A stretch of 64,000 nucleotides of DNA. It comes from Salinimicrobium marinum (lineage in GTDB: Bacteria > Bacteroidota > Bacteroidia > Flavobacteriales > Flavobacteriaceae). Every line of letters begins with the position of its first letter. Within the stretch, counting starts at the first letter, position 1. Both the position numbers and the translations under genes were made by a program. Positions 1 through 7,507 of this stretch are shown here, piece after piece. The notes under the pieces are model-generated. The model was given only the letters and a program-made list of their open reading frames with translations, was not told the origin of the DNA and did no database searches. The stretch spans positions 1-64,000 of the forward strand of contig NZ_BMXB01000003.1 of the NCBI RefSeq assembly GCF_014651535.1, in the 5' to 3' direction.

Positions 1-1
1 C

Positions 2-412
2 CAATACCATGGAAGGCTTTCCACTGCGCAGGTATTGCTGGAGGTGCCAGCAGAACTGGCCGTAGCTATATGGATGAAGGTTTCCAGTTTTATACTCTTC
101 CCAGAGCAACTGCCGGGTAACACCTACTTTTTTAAGTTCTTTGCTGTAGTATTCCAGCTGTGTCTTAAGATGCTCGTAGCGCTCGTCCTTGTAAGCTGGG
201 TTTCCGGGCCATATTTTCCCTTCCAGTACCGGGTCTTCCATTGCCAATAGAGCTTCTATTGAAAGATCGCCTGCACGTGCCTTTTTAATATATCCTTTTA
301 CAGTGTTCTTGCTAATCGAGAGGGTCCTGGCAATGGTTTTTATGCCCTTGCCCTGTTTGTGCATACGAAGTATTTGCTTTACCTGACTCATTCGTTTTGG
401 TTTTCCGGCCAT
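2..412 (-). CDS. istA: IS21-family transposase IstA, N-terminal part (runs off window)
   Basis: The reverse strand from the ATG at 412 stays open for 137 codons to the window edge. The N-terminus reads MAGKPKRMSQVKQILRMHKQ, followed by a resolvase-like helix-turn-helix (GKGIKTIARTLSISKNTVKG, about residues 21-40) and the basic linker region typical of IstA. The catalytic DDE domain and the partner ATPase IstB must lie left of the window. IstA binds the repeated terminal sites of its element and cuts and joins the ends. Such repeats are present just upstream (467-629), which supports the family call. Only the N-terminal third is visible, so intactness cannot be judged. Confidence 0.85.
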   Translation of the reverse strand, partial: MAGKPKRMSQVKQILRMHKQGKGIKTIARTLSISKNTVKGYIKKARAGDLSIEALLAMEDPVLEGKIWPGNPAYKDERYEHLKTQLEYYSKELKKVGVTRQLLWEEYKTGNLHPYSYGQFCWHLQQYLRSGKPSMVL

Positions 413-421
413 TACTTATCT

Positions 422-440
422 TTTGATGGTATACATCAAA
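422..440. promoter_or_regulatory. Short palindrome upstream of istA
   Basis: The arms TTTGATG (422-428) and CATCAAA (434-440) flank a 5-nt centre, 10 bp upstream of the istA start. It may be an operator or part of the istA promoter. Nothing else supports a function. Confidence 0.35.
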
Positions 441-466
441 TAAACCAAAACCAATACAAAAAGCTG

Positions 467-629
467 GGGGGGGTCAACATGCTCCTGAATAAATTCACAG
501 AGGGGTCAACATGCTCCTGAATAATTTTTCAAGCCAGCTTTTTTATTTTCTAAAGGGGTCAATATCCGCCGGAATGACAGATACCTAAAAGATGATCTTC
601 AGAGGGGTCAGCTTAGTCCTGAATATCCA
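467..629. repeat. Repeated IS21 terminal sites (four copies)
   Basis: Four direct copies of a roughly 24 bp motif, consensus AGGGGTCAACATGCTCCTGA, begin near 469, 501, 554 and 603. The first two are almost identical, while the last two have drifted in the second half. Multiple direct repeats inside the ends are a hallmark of IS21-family elements, where they act as transposase binding sites. The outer IS boundary is probably at or just beyond the last copy, near 629. No target duplication can be defined because the other end is outside the window. Confidence 0.7.
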
Positions 630-743
630 CTTTCCACAAGGCGTGGAGGGTTCTTATCTACCAGCTGTTGTAACAACATTTTGGCAAAGGTTCTGAGTTT
701 CTTTCCGACAATAGGACTATATGGTAAGCAGCTGGTTTTTAGG

Positions 744-960
744 TTACTCCTTAAATATCCGCTCCAGTGGTCCAAAGGACTTCGGCCTACTAAGAACTAC
801 CACGTGAAGATACGTAAGGATGGTCTGGATATCCGAGTGCCCCAAAAGTTCTTTTACAATGTTATATCCGAACCCATTTCTAAAAGGGTTTTAAATAGCC
901 CAGAACCTAGGTGGTATGTCAAGTTTATGAAAAGCATTTTCAGAAAACGAAAAGGAAAGA
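744..960 (-). pseudogene. Fossil tyrosine recombinase (integrase C-terminus)
   Basis: On the minus strand, ending at a TAA at 744-746, one frame reads KELLGHSDIQTILTYLHV (about 800-855). This is the conserved box around the third catalytic residues (LGH...TxxYxHV) of phage-type integrases, with the nucleophile Tyr present. One frameshift upstream, another frame reads LLEMGSDIT, the usual segment before that box, preceded by a degraded version of the HxLRHSFATH motif (Arg lost). The gene is therefore a frameshifted C-terminal remnant. The plus strand here is open for 102 codons, but that product resembles nothing and is best seen as a shadow. The IS21 end lies just downstream and may have interrupted this locus. 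Confidence 0.6.
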
Positions 961-989
961 TTCTGCGGATTGGAATGGAAGAAATCTAA

Positions 990-1472
990 TCCTAATACTT
1001 CTATTCGTAACTATAAACCTATGAAAAGGCTGCAGATGATATTTTCCCGAAAGATTAGGAGTATTATTAATAGTCAGAGGGAACTCCCTAGTTTTTCATA
1101 TAGTTTAAGGATCAGCTACTTTAAATATTAAAATGATACCCGTTATCAAATTTTTAAGTTTATTTTGATATTTAATTCATTTTTGCCTTCATTCTTTGTT
1201 GACTCAAAACCTTGCATTAACAACTTGAGAAGTTGACAGAAACAACACTTTGGCGAGTTTAACCAGACATACAGGAAAATTTTTAAAAAGCGTTATAAGC
1301 AATGCTAATGCCGGGTTGACTGTAGAAAAGTTATTTTTGATAAAGCTGAGGGGAGAAGAATTTCTTTTAAACGAACAGCGAAAAAAAGAAATCTGATTTT
1401 ACTTTTGCAAATGCTTGCTTATCTTAAGACACGAGTAGCTGTTAGAACTTTTATTTTTTTGGCTATTGTAGA
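990..1472. other. Gap without an intact gene; possible MarR-like scrap
   Basis: About 480 bp of AT-rich sequence. A 56-codon open stretch on plus without a start (1229-1396) reads ...LASLTRHTGKFLKS... and GLTVEKLFLIKL. This is weakly reminiscent of the first helices of a MarR regulator, but it is too short to call. No RNA gene or clear terminator was seen. Confidence 0.3.
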
Positions 1473-2093
1473 TTAATAAACTTCTTGAGCTTCCAACTGT
1501 ACCTCGTAAGGAAAAGCAAATTTTGAAATCTCCATACCGGAGAGCCAGTTATTCCTGTCTTCTTTTCTCAGGACGACAGGCATCCTTTTTTTGTTATTGT
1601 GGATTTTGCTCATTATTTCATTGGCTTCAGTAGTCATAATGGAGTAGGAGTAAATAAGCTCATTATTTTCCGGATTTCTCCAGTTGGAATAAATCCCTGC
1701 AAAAGCAAATATCTCCTGGTCTTTGGGAGTGATCTGAAATTTCTGCTTCTGTTTTCCTTTAGGATCCAGCCATTGCCATTCATAGTAACCATTGGCTAAA
1801 ATAAGACAGCGGTTTTCTACAGAATTTCTATAAGCCGGTTTTTCACTGGCGGTTTCAATTTTTGCATTGAGCGTCATTTTTTTGATGGTATCGTCTTTGG
1901 CCCAGAAGGGAATTAACCCCCAGTGAAACATTTCTATTTCCCCCTGGTTCTCATCTATGATTACCGGTGTTTTTCTAAAATCGAAAGCATTGATTTCTTC
2001 CATAGGAGAAAAGACCTCCGGCTCAATAAATTGAGCATTGAATGTTTTTTCAATATCCTGGATCCTAGCATTTAGTTTAGTACGGTAGCACAT
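1473..2093 (-). CDS. SRAP-family SOS response-associated peptidase (YedK/HMCES-like)
   Basis: 206 aa. The SRAP family makes a covalent thiazolidine cross-link to abasic sites in single-stranded DNA through its N-terminal cysteine, shielding the lesion. The visible key residues are Cys2 (MCYR, exposed after Met removal), Asn76 (TLNA), Glu105 (NGYYEW) and His165 (MSKIHN), with the expected spacing. The length is close to the family norm of about 220 aa. It lies beside dinB, reading away from it. SRAP and Y-polymerase genes often travel together on plasmids and ICEs, which fits a DNA-damage or DNA-transfer tolerance role. The family call is firm; the physiological trigger is inferred. Confidence 0.93.
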   Translation of the reverse strand: MCYRTKLNARIQDIEKTFNAQFIEPEVFSPMEEINAFDFRKTPVIIDENQGEIEMFHWGLIPFWAKDDTIKKMTLNAKIETASEKPAYRNSVENRCLILANGYYEWQWLDPKGKQKQKFQITPKDQEIFAFAGIYSNWRNPENNELIYSYSIMTTEANEIMSKIHNNKKRMPVVLRKEDRNNWLSGMEISKFAFPYEVQLEAQEVY

Positions 2094-2148
2094 AAATTAT
2101 TGATAAAAATTAAAAGGGGTTCAGAGGTCAACTGGGTATGGATTTTCC

Positions 2149-2337
2149 CTATTCTATTTCTTCCCTCAAAGCTTCAAGATATGACAATTCCATTTCACTA
2201 TTAAAATACAGATCCTGGTCTTCGGGATTCTTTTTTATTATCTCCAATAATTCGTCTATCCTGTCATATATCATGGGTAAACTCATAGTATAAATTTTAG
2301 AAGATACTTCCTTAAAAGTACCGTTGTTGATAACCAA
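2149..2337 (-). CDS. Small hypothetical protein
   Basis: 62 aa, acidic, largely helical and without a signal peptide or membrane segment. Its sequence (MIYDRIDELLEIIKKNPEDQ) suggests a soluble helical hairpin. A shorter start at 2286 (MSLPMIYDR) would give 45 aa. It lies between the SRAP gene and dinB, on the same strand as SRAP with a 55 bp gap, so it may be co-transcribed with it. I do not recognise the family. Confidence 0.5.
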   Translation of the reverse strand: MVINNGTFKEVSSKIYTMSLPMIYDRIDELLEIIKKNPEDQDLYFNSEMELSYLEALREEIE

Positions 2338-2471
2338 GTCCTTTCAAAATGTGTGCCGTTGTAGGAATTGAAGAAGAAGCTTAAGGGATGACATACAAGG
2401 GTGTAGTTGGAACATCCATAAAAGCCTCCTGAATTTATCGCTCCAATTCGTTTCCTCATTTCTAATTTTTA

Positions 2472-2479
2472 TACCTTTG
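2472..2479 (+). promoter_or_regulatory. Bacteroidetes -7 promoter element for dinB
   Basis: TACCTTTG fits the Bacteroidetes -7 consensus TAnnTTTG and lies 33 bp upstream of the dinB ATG at 2513. No clear -33 TTTG was found. Confidence 0.5.
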
Positions 2480-2512
2480 GAAAAAATCCTAATAAAAGGA
2501 AATATTCCTAAA

Positions 2513-3730
2513 ATGAAAAAGAGATCAATTATCCATTTAGATCTGGACACATTCTTCGTGTCTGTGGAACGTTTGCTTAATTCTGAATTAGAAAACAAGC
2601 CACTTATTGTAGGTGGGCTGGGAGATCGTGGGGTAGTGGCCGCCTGTAGTTATGAGACAAGGAAATTTGGTGTGCATTCAGGAATGGCCATGAAAATGGC
2701 CCGGCAGCTTTGTCCACAGGCCACAATAATAAAAGGAGATTCGGGCGTCTATACAAAACATTCCCATATAGTCACTGAGATTATAAAGAGCAGGGTTCCC
2801 TCTTTTGAAAAGGCCAGCATTGATGAATTTTATGCCGATTTAAGCGGAATGGATAGATTCTTTGGAACCTGGAAATTTGCCGGAGAGCTTAGGCAATCAA
2901 TTATGAAGGAAAGTGGACTGCCCATTTCTTTTGGCCTCTCACAAAATAAAATAGTTTCAAAGATAGCCACGGGAGAAGCAAAACCCAACAATCAATTGCT
3001 AATCGAGGAGGGAACGGAGAAGTCTTTTCTGGCACCTCTGTCAGTCAGGAAGATTCCAATGATAGGAAATAAAACCTTTCAAAAACTGTTGAACCTTGGA
3101 GTAAGGAATATTCAAATGATCCAGGAAATGCCTGTGGAAATGCTTGAAAGCATCTTTGGGAAAAATGGCAGAACCATTTGGAAAAGAGCCAACGGAATAG
3201 ATGATTCCCCAATAGTGCCTTTTCATGAGCGAAAATCCATTTCTGCAGAAAGAACCTTTCATAAGGATACCATTAATATGGTACAGCTGCATGCCACTTT
3301 AGTAGCTATGGCAGAGAACCTTGCTTTCCAATTAAGGCGAGGGAACAAGCTAACTTCTAATGTAAGCGTGAAGATCCGTTACTCGGATTTTCAGACGTAC
3401 ACTAAACAGGCAAAAATTCCATATACAAGTGCAGACCATATTATTATACCAAAAATATTAGAGCTTTTTAAACAGCTGTACAACCGGAGACTGCTTATCC
3501 GACTCATTGGGGTCAAATTTACCGGACTTGTTGGTGGGCATTACCAAATCAACCTTTTTGATGATTCTGAAGAGATGCTGAGTTTGTATACTTCTATGGA
3601 TAAAATCCGGGAAAGATTTGGAGATCAAAGTGTTATCAGGGCTGCTACTCTTGGCGGGACAAGCGTAGGACGAATGGATAATCCATTTAATGGAGAACCA
3701 CCTATTCTCCATGCCCATAGGCAGCAATAA
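2513..3730 (+). CDS. dinB: DNA polymerase IV (Y-family translesion polymerase)
   Basis: 405 aa from the ATG at 2513. A TTG further upstream is in frame, but it overlaps the likely promoter. The catalytic carboxylates are all visible: the D10-x-D12 motif (HLDLDTFF), the steric-gate Phe pair and SIDE at 102-105. YETRKFGV is the usual nucleotide-binding stretch. A helix-hairpin-helix region follows (KIPMIGNKTFQKLLNLGV), then the little-finger domain (KSISAERTF onward). Length and order are normal for Pol IV, which copies past damaged bases with low fidelity. It adjoins the SRAP gene. No LexA-like box is visible, so SOS control is not shown by the sequence. Confidence 0.95.
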   Translation: MKKRSIIHLDLDTFFVSVERLLNSELENKPLIVGGLGDRGVVAACSYETRKFGVHSGMAMKMARQLCPQATIIKGDSGVYTKHSHIVTEIIKSRVPSFEKASIDEFYADLSGMDRFFGTWKFAGELRQSIMKESGLPISFGLSQNKIVSKIATGEAKPNNQLLIEEGTEKSFLAPLSVRKIPMIGNKTFQKLLNLGVRNIQMIQEMPVEMLESIFGKNGRTIWKRANGIDDSPIVPFHERKSISAERTFHKDTINMVQLHATLVAMAENLAFQLRRGNKLTSNVSVKIRYSDFQTYTKQAKIPYTSADHIIIPKILELFKQLYNRRLLIRLIGVKFTGLVGGHYQINLFDDSEEMLSLYTSMDKIRERFGDQSVIRAATLGGTSVGRMDNPFNGEPPILHAHRQQ

Positions 3731-3919
3731 TTTACGAAATGGGAACGAGTTGTAAAATTTTGCATAGGTCTTACGAATGGAGAAGGACTGAATATAATCT
3801 CTTCGAAAATTTAAATAGGAGCATTGATTTCATTCAACGGGTGACCCATTCCTTAGAAACTTGTTGCCAATTCTTAAAGTACGGAATAGTTTCAATTGGT
3901 GTAAAGAGCGATTGAAAAG

Positions 3920-4425
3920 ATTGATTGTGAACCGTTTATACGCGACCCGTATGTACAGTGGTGGTGTGTCACAAACGAAGAATCATCTTGATTTTTAAGA
4001 GCTGTGTAAAAAATGAGGATGGGACCCTCGAAGCCGGCATACAGGTGCAGGCTTCAAACCGCCTTATGCGGCTCTATTTAAAAGGTAGGGTTGTGAGCAA
4101 TAAGGAAAAGGTATTATATAGATATCAGGTGAGAATATAGGAGAGGAAGGAAAGTGAACCAGATGAGGTGTCGTCAGCGTTTAAACGATGTCAAAACCAG
4201 GAGGCGCCACTGTCCTGAGACAAGTATGAGGGTAACCTGTTTACTGCTCATGTGGCATCTGGCATTAAGTTGGTGTGAATTCTATACAGGCTTTTACACG
4301 GAACGTGGGAACGTGTCGTCCTGATGATAAGGGAGAATTTCAAGAGGTGATCCCTTAAGAAACGGAGTACCAAGGAAGGGCACGCGGGCGGAACATTCCG
4401 TATGCATAAAAAGAATGTTTTCGAT
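3920..4425 (+). mobile_element. Group II intron remnant, scrambled order
   Basis: The segment 4150-4425 carries blocks typical of bacterial group II intron domain I: GTTGGTGTGAATTCTATACA, CACGGAACGTGGGAACGTG, TCGTCCTGATGATAAGGG and CACGCGGGCGG. A maturase gene would normally start soon after these, but none is present and unrelated repeat DNA begins at 4452. Upstream, 3929-3965 (GAACCGTTTATACGCGACCC, then GTATGTACAGTGGTGG) resembles a domain V hairpin plus the following GTGGTGTG. A 3' intron piece therefore precedes a 5' piece, as if two partial copies abut or the intron has been rearranged. This is recognised from memory of the family; no alignment was run. Confidence 0.5.
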
Positions 4426-4451
4426 GAGATCTGCTATCAGATCAGTATTAT

Positions 4452-4770
4452 CAATGCCATAGACGATGCGTCGGAATGACTACTGATCGGAATAGTATAT
4501 TATTTTGATCCGCTCAATTCCTGAGTGCCATTCTAAGCTCCTGAAAAATACTACTTCTTTTAATTAACAAGACATTAACGGTATTTCGAAAACCGTACAG
4601 GTAGTCTACTACGTAAGTGTTAGTGTAATCAATTAAAAAACAGTTATGAAAAAACGAATGATTAAAGTGCAGCATGGCAATATTGTAGCAAATAAAGCAG
4701 ACTATTCCCGGCGACATTTCCTTAAGGAGGTATGGTGATAATAGGATCAGGTCTTTTGCTTTCTTTTTGA
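4452..4770 (+). repeat. Direct repeat copy A (promoter plus Tat signal remnant)
   Basis: This ~320 bp stretch closely matches 6528-6850. Shared landmarks are CAATGCCATAGACGATGCG, CTTTTAATTAACAAGA, AAAACCGTACAGGT, CTACGTAAGT and GTGTAATCAATTAAA, followed by the ATG and signal-peptide codons of the ferritin-like gene. The two copies bracket the tat genes. Confidence 0.85.
4646..4770 (+). pseudogene. Truncated Tat-signal start of a ferritin-like gene
   Basis: The ATG at 4646 opens MKKRMIKVQHGNIVANKADY, followed by SRRHFLKEVW and a stop. Its intact paralogue at 6728 reads MKKPMIKVQH...SRRQFLKIGS. A small deletion after the twin-arginine motif shifts the frame. The continuing sequence still encodes the hydrophobic stretch and near-lipobox (GSGLLLSF) in another frame before a TGA at 4768. 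The mature ferritin-like domain is absent and tatA starts 50 bp downstream. It is a dead copy left by duplication. Confidence 0.85.
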
Positions 4771-4820
4771 AGTTGATAATCAGCATCAATTGAATTGAAA
4801 ATAACTTAAAAAATAAAATT

Positions 4821-5018
4821 ATGAATACTCTATTTATACCCTTAATGATTGGAACGACTCAAATAATCATGATCGTCATTGTGGTGCTTCTACTCTTTGG
4901 CGGAAAAAAAATCCCCGAATTAATGAAAGGTTTAGGCAGCGGGATTAAAGAATTTAAAAATGCTTCGGGCGATAAGGACTCAATAGAAGAGTCAAAGCCA
5001 AAGAAGAATGGAGGTTAA
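4821..5018 (+). CDS. tatA: Sec-independent protein translocase TatA (copy 1)
   Basis: 65 aa with the TatA architecture: a short N-terminal membrane helix (about residues 7-25, [20 protein letters not shown]), the FGGKKIPEL hinge, an amphipathic helix ([14 protein letters not shown]) and a charged tail. TatA oligomers form the pore through which folded proteins with twin-arginine signals cross the inner membrane. It is followed by tatC 129 bp downstream and a second tatA, and then by two genes with Tat signals. No TatB is seen, as is usual where a bifunctional TatA serves. Confidence 0.95.
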   Translation: MNTLFIPLMIGTTQIIMIVIVVLLLFGGKKIPELMKGLGSGIKEFKNASGDKDSIEESKPKKNGG

Positions 5019-5147
5019 GCTTTTTCTGTAGTGAAATTAAATTAACGGGATTAAAACACTCCTCCTGGGAGCATCAGGCTGCCGGGAGATTTGTTCTGGT
5101 ATAATTGCAATCACAAAATGCCGGTAAGGGTGGTAAAAATATATTAA

Positions 5148-5978
5148 ATGGGAAACTATACTGAGAATACACAGGAGATGTCTTTTTTGGATCATCTGGA
5201 GGAATTGCGCTGGCATTTGGTTAGAGCGACTTCGGCTGTTTTTATTGCCGGATTCATTGCTTTCCTTGCGAAAAATTTCATTTTCGATATTTTGCTATTC
5301 GGCCCCAGTAATATTGACTTTTTTACTTATGATATATTGTGCAGACTCACTACCGCAATTGGGTTTGAAGGAGGCTTTTGTTTTGAAGGGGAAATGCCCT
5401 TCAGTATCCAAAGTCGTACCATGGGTGGGCAATTTTCAGCACATATCTGGACCTCTATTACTGCCGGTTTTATTATTGCTTTTCCTTATATTATTTACGA
5501 ATTCTGGAGATTCGTTTCTCCAGCAATGCGAAATCACGAGCGTAAAAATGCCCGCGGATTTATCTTCATATCCTCAATGCTCTTTTTCATGGGAGTGCTT
5601 TTTGGATATTATCTTATTACACCCCTTTCAATAAACTTCTTAGGTAGGTATCAGGTGAGTGGACAGGTATTAAATGAATTTGATATTGATAGTTATATAG
5701 GTTTAGTCAGATCTTCAGTAGTCGCTAGTGGACTCATTTTTGAATTGCCTATTATTATTTACTTCCTGACCAAAATTGGAGTGGTTACCCCTGCCTCTTT
5801 AAAAAAATACAGAAAATTTGCTCTGGTTGGAGTTTTGATCTTATCTGCAGTAATTACACCTCCAGATATTCTGAGTCAGGTAATAGTAGCAATTCCTGTT
5901 CTTGTGCTGTATGAGATAAGCATCGTTATTGCCAGAATAGTGACCAGAAATGAGAAAAGAAATTCTCTGATAAAATGA
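5148..5978 (+). CDS. tatC: Sec-independent protein translocase TatC
   Basis: 276 aa polytopic membrane protein, the receptor that binds the twin-arginine signal. The N-terminal MSFLDHLEELRWHLVRA is the conserved cytoplasmic motif (SFxxHLxELRxRL), and about six hydrophobic helices follow. A long periplasmic insert after the first helix (about residues 45-95, with two cysteines, RLTTAIGFEGGFCFEGEMPF) is characteristic of Bacteroidetes TatC. YEFWRFVSPAMRNHERK is another conserved loop. It lies between two tatA genes on the same strand, consistent with one operon. Confidence 0.96.
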   Translation: MGNYTENTQEMSFLDHLEELRWHLVRATSAVFIAGFIAFLAKNFIFDILLFGPSNIDFFTYDILCRLTTAIGFEGGFCFEGEMPFSIQSRTMGGQFSAHIWTSITAGFIIAFPYIIYEFWRFVSPAMRNHERKNARGFIFISSMLFFMGVLFGYYLITPLSINFLGRYQVSGQVLNEFDIDSYIGLVRSSVVASGLIFELPIIIYFLTKIGVVTPASLKKYRKFALVGVLILSAVITPPDILSQVIVAIPVLVLYEISIVIARIVTRNEKRNSLIK

Positions 5979-6088
5979 TCCAAATGACAACTAATCATTT
6001 TTGATATTTTTTCTTATACGGTATTTCTACGCCTTCTTTTCTGTGCTTGTTTCATTGTAATTCAAATATTAATCTATAAATCTTTTGT

Positions 6089-6370
6089 ATGACAACAATT
6101 CCCTTATTTCTTAGTGGTGCCGAGATAGCTTTTATTCTTTTCATTTTAATAATGGTTTTTGGTGCCGATAAGATACCGGACATTGCCAGAGGTCTCGGAA
6201 AAGGTATGCGAGGTGTCCAAAATGCTACCAACGAGATAAAACATGAGGTTCTGAGCAAAGTCAATGAGCAAAGGAAAGAGTCTGGTGGAATAAGGGATAA
6301 TATCCAAAAACAAGTGAGTGAGACCAAAGAGGAGCTCAAAAAAAATACTAATTCCATGAACTATAAATAA
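6089..6370 (+). CDS. tatA: TatA/TatB-like translocase subunit (copy 2)
   Basis: 93 aa, with an N-terminal membrane helix (about 8-24, GAEIAFILFILIMVFGADKI), the hinge FGADKIPDIARGLGKGMR and a longer charged coiled tail (about 40-93) than copy 1. The missing double Gly and the longer tail make it slightly TatB-like, but Bacteroidetes normally carry only TatA-type proteins. It sits 111 bp after tatC. Having two different A-type subunits beside one tatC raises the possibility of a division of labour. Confidence 0.9.
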   Translation: MTTIPLFLSGAEIAFILFILIMVFGADKIPDIARGLGKGMRGVQNATNEIKHEVLSKVNEQRKESGGIRDNIQKQVSETKEELKKNTNSMNYK

Positions 6371-6527
6371 AACTTTAAAATTTACTGTTGGCTCATTGAA
6401 CTCTAGACTTTCACTTCAGAAGTAATTAATTCTATTCCATTTATTTCTCTTGTTCAGCTTCTTTACAATTTTTCGTTGTTTAAACATGACTAAGGATCTT
6501 GATGCACTTCATTTCAGATTGTTTAAC

Positions 6528-6850
6528 CAATGCCATAGACGATGCGGCGGAATGCCTAATGATAGAATTAATTCTATATTAGATAGTCTCGCTCAATACC
6601 TTAGAGAACCTTTTTAATACTCTGGGAGAATACAACCTTCTTTTAATTAACAAGATATTAACTATATCCTTAAAACCGTACAGGTTTGAACTACGTAAGT
6701 ATTAATGTAATCAATTAAACACGAGTTATGAAAAAACCAATGATTAAAGTGCAGCATAGAAAAATTGCAGCAAATGAAGCAGACAATTCCCGTCGACAAT
6801 TTCTTAAGATAGGAAGTATAGCGGTAGTAGGATCAGGGCTTTTGCTCTCC
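6528..6850 (+). repeat. Direct repeat copy B (promoter and signal peptide of ferritin-like gene)
   Basis: This is the partner of 4452-4770. It covers the 200 bp leader of the gene at 6728 and its first ~40 codons. This copy has an intact reading frame, so it is the functional one. Confidence 0.85.
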
Positions 6851-7480
6851 TGCAGTAGTGATGACGATTTTACAGGCCCTGTTGATCCTGATCCCAATGC
6901 GGTCTTCGACCTTGGAAGCGGAGATGTAGGGATATTAAATTATGCATACGCTCTTGAACAGCTGGAAGCGGCGTTCTACACCCAAGTCCTGGATGGATCT
7001 TATTGGGCTAGTGCTAGTGCACAGGAAAGATTAATTCTTGAAGACCTGTACAAACATGAGGTAATTCACCGTGATTTTTTTAAAGCAGCAATTACTGGAG
7101 CTGTTAATGGAGATACGAGCAAAGTTTTGCCTGAATTGGAATTTGATTTTTCATCAGTAGATTTTGGGAATAGGTCTTCAGTTTTAGGAACAGCAAGAGT
7201 ATTGGAAGATACCGGAGTGGCGGCTTATAATGGAGCGGGAAGTTTACTTGAAACTCCGGATTATCTTGTTATCGCGGGTAAAATTGTTTCTGTTGAAGCC
7301 CGGCATGCAGCAGCTATCAGATCTATATTTTTTGATGATCCCAAAGCTTTTGCAGGTGATGATGTGGTAAATGCCAATGGGCTGGATGTTGCACAATCAC
7401 CTTCAGATATTTTAACGGCAGTTGGTCAAACTGGATTTGTAAAAACAGAATTTACTGCAAATCAATTACCAACGGGATAA
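6728..7480 (+). CDS. Tat-exported ferritin-like lipoprotein
   Basis: 250 aa. The N-terminus has a textbook twin-arginine motif (SRRQFLK, about residues 22-28), a hydrophobic stretch and a lipobox ending at Cys (GLLLSC, about residue 42) followed by SSDDD, so it is probably a Tat-dependent lipoprotein. The mature part fits the Ferritin_2-type four-helix bundle. Candidate diiron ligands are in LEQLEAAFY, KHEVIHRDFF, LEDTGVAAY and SVEARHAAAI, giving the repeated E...ExxH pattern. Export after folding makes sense for a metalloprotein loaded in the cytoplasm. It is the first of two such genes, 27 bp apart, directly downstream of the Tat genes. Its enzymatic activity is unknown. Confidence 0.88.
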   Translation: MKKPMIKVQHRKIAANEADNSRRQFLKIGSIAVVGSGLLLSCSSDDDFTGPVDPDPNAVFDLGSGDVGILNYAYALEQLEAAFYTQVLDGSYWASASAQERLILEDLYKHEVIHRDFFKAAITGAVNGDTSKVLPELEFDFSSVDFGNRSSVLGTARVLEDTGVAAYNGAGSLLETPDYLVIAGKIVSVEARHAAAIRSIFFDDPKAFAGDDVVNANGLDVAQSPSDILTAVGQTGFVKTEFTANQLPTG

Positions 7481-7507
7481 CCAATTTTCAATTTAAAACA
7501 ATATATT

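Noticed and set aside
681-989. 102-codon plus-strand frame starting at a TTG
   Set aside because: The minus strand carries clear tyrosine recombinase motifs, so the plus frame is most likely a shadow over a pseudogene.
1021-1131. 36-codon frame from an ATG
   Set aside because: Very short, AT-rich composition, no recognisable features or context.
3958-4140. 60-codon frame in the intron-like region
   Set aside because: It overlaps RNA-like intron sequence and gives an arginine-rich, unlikely protein.
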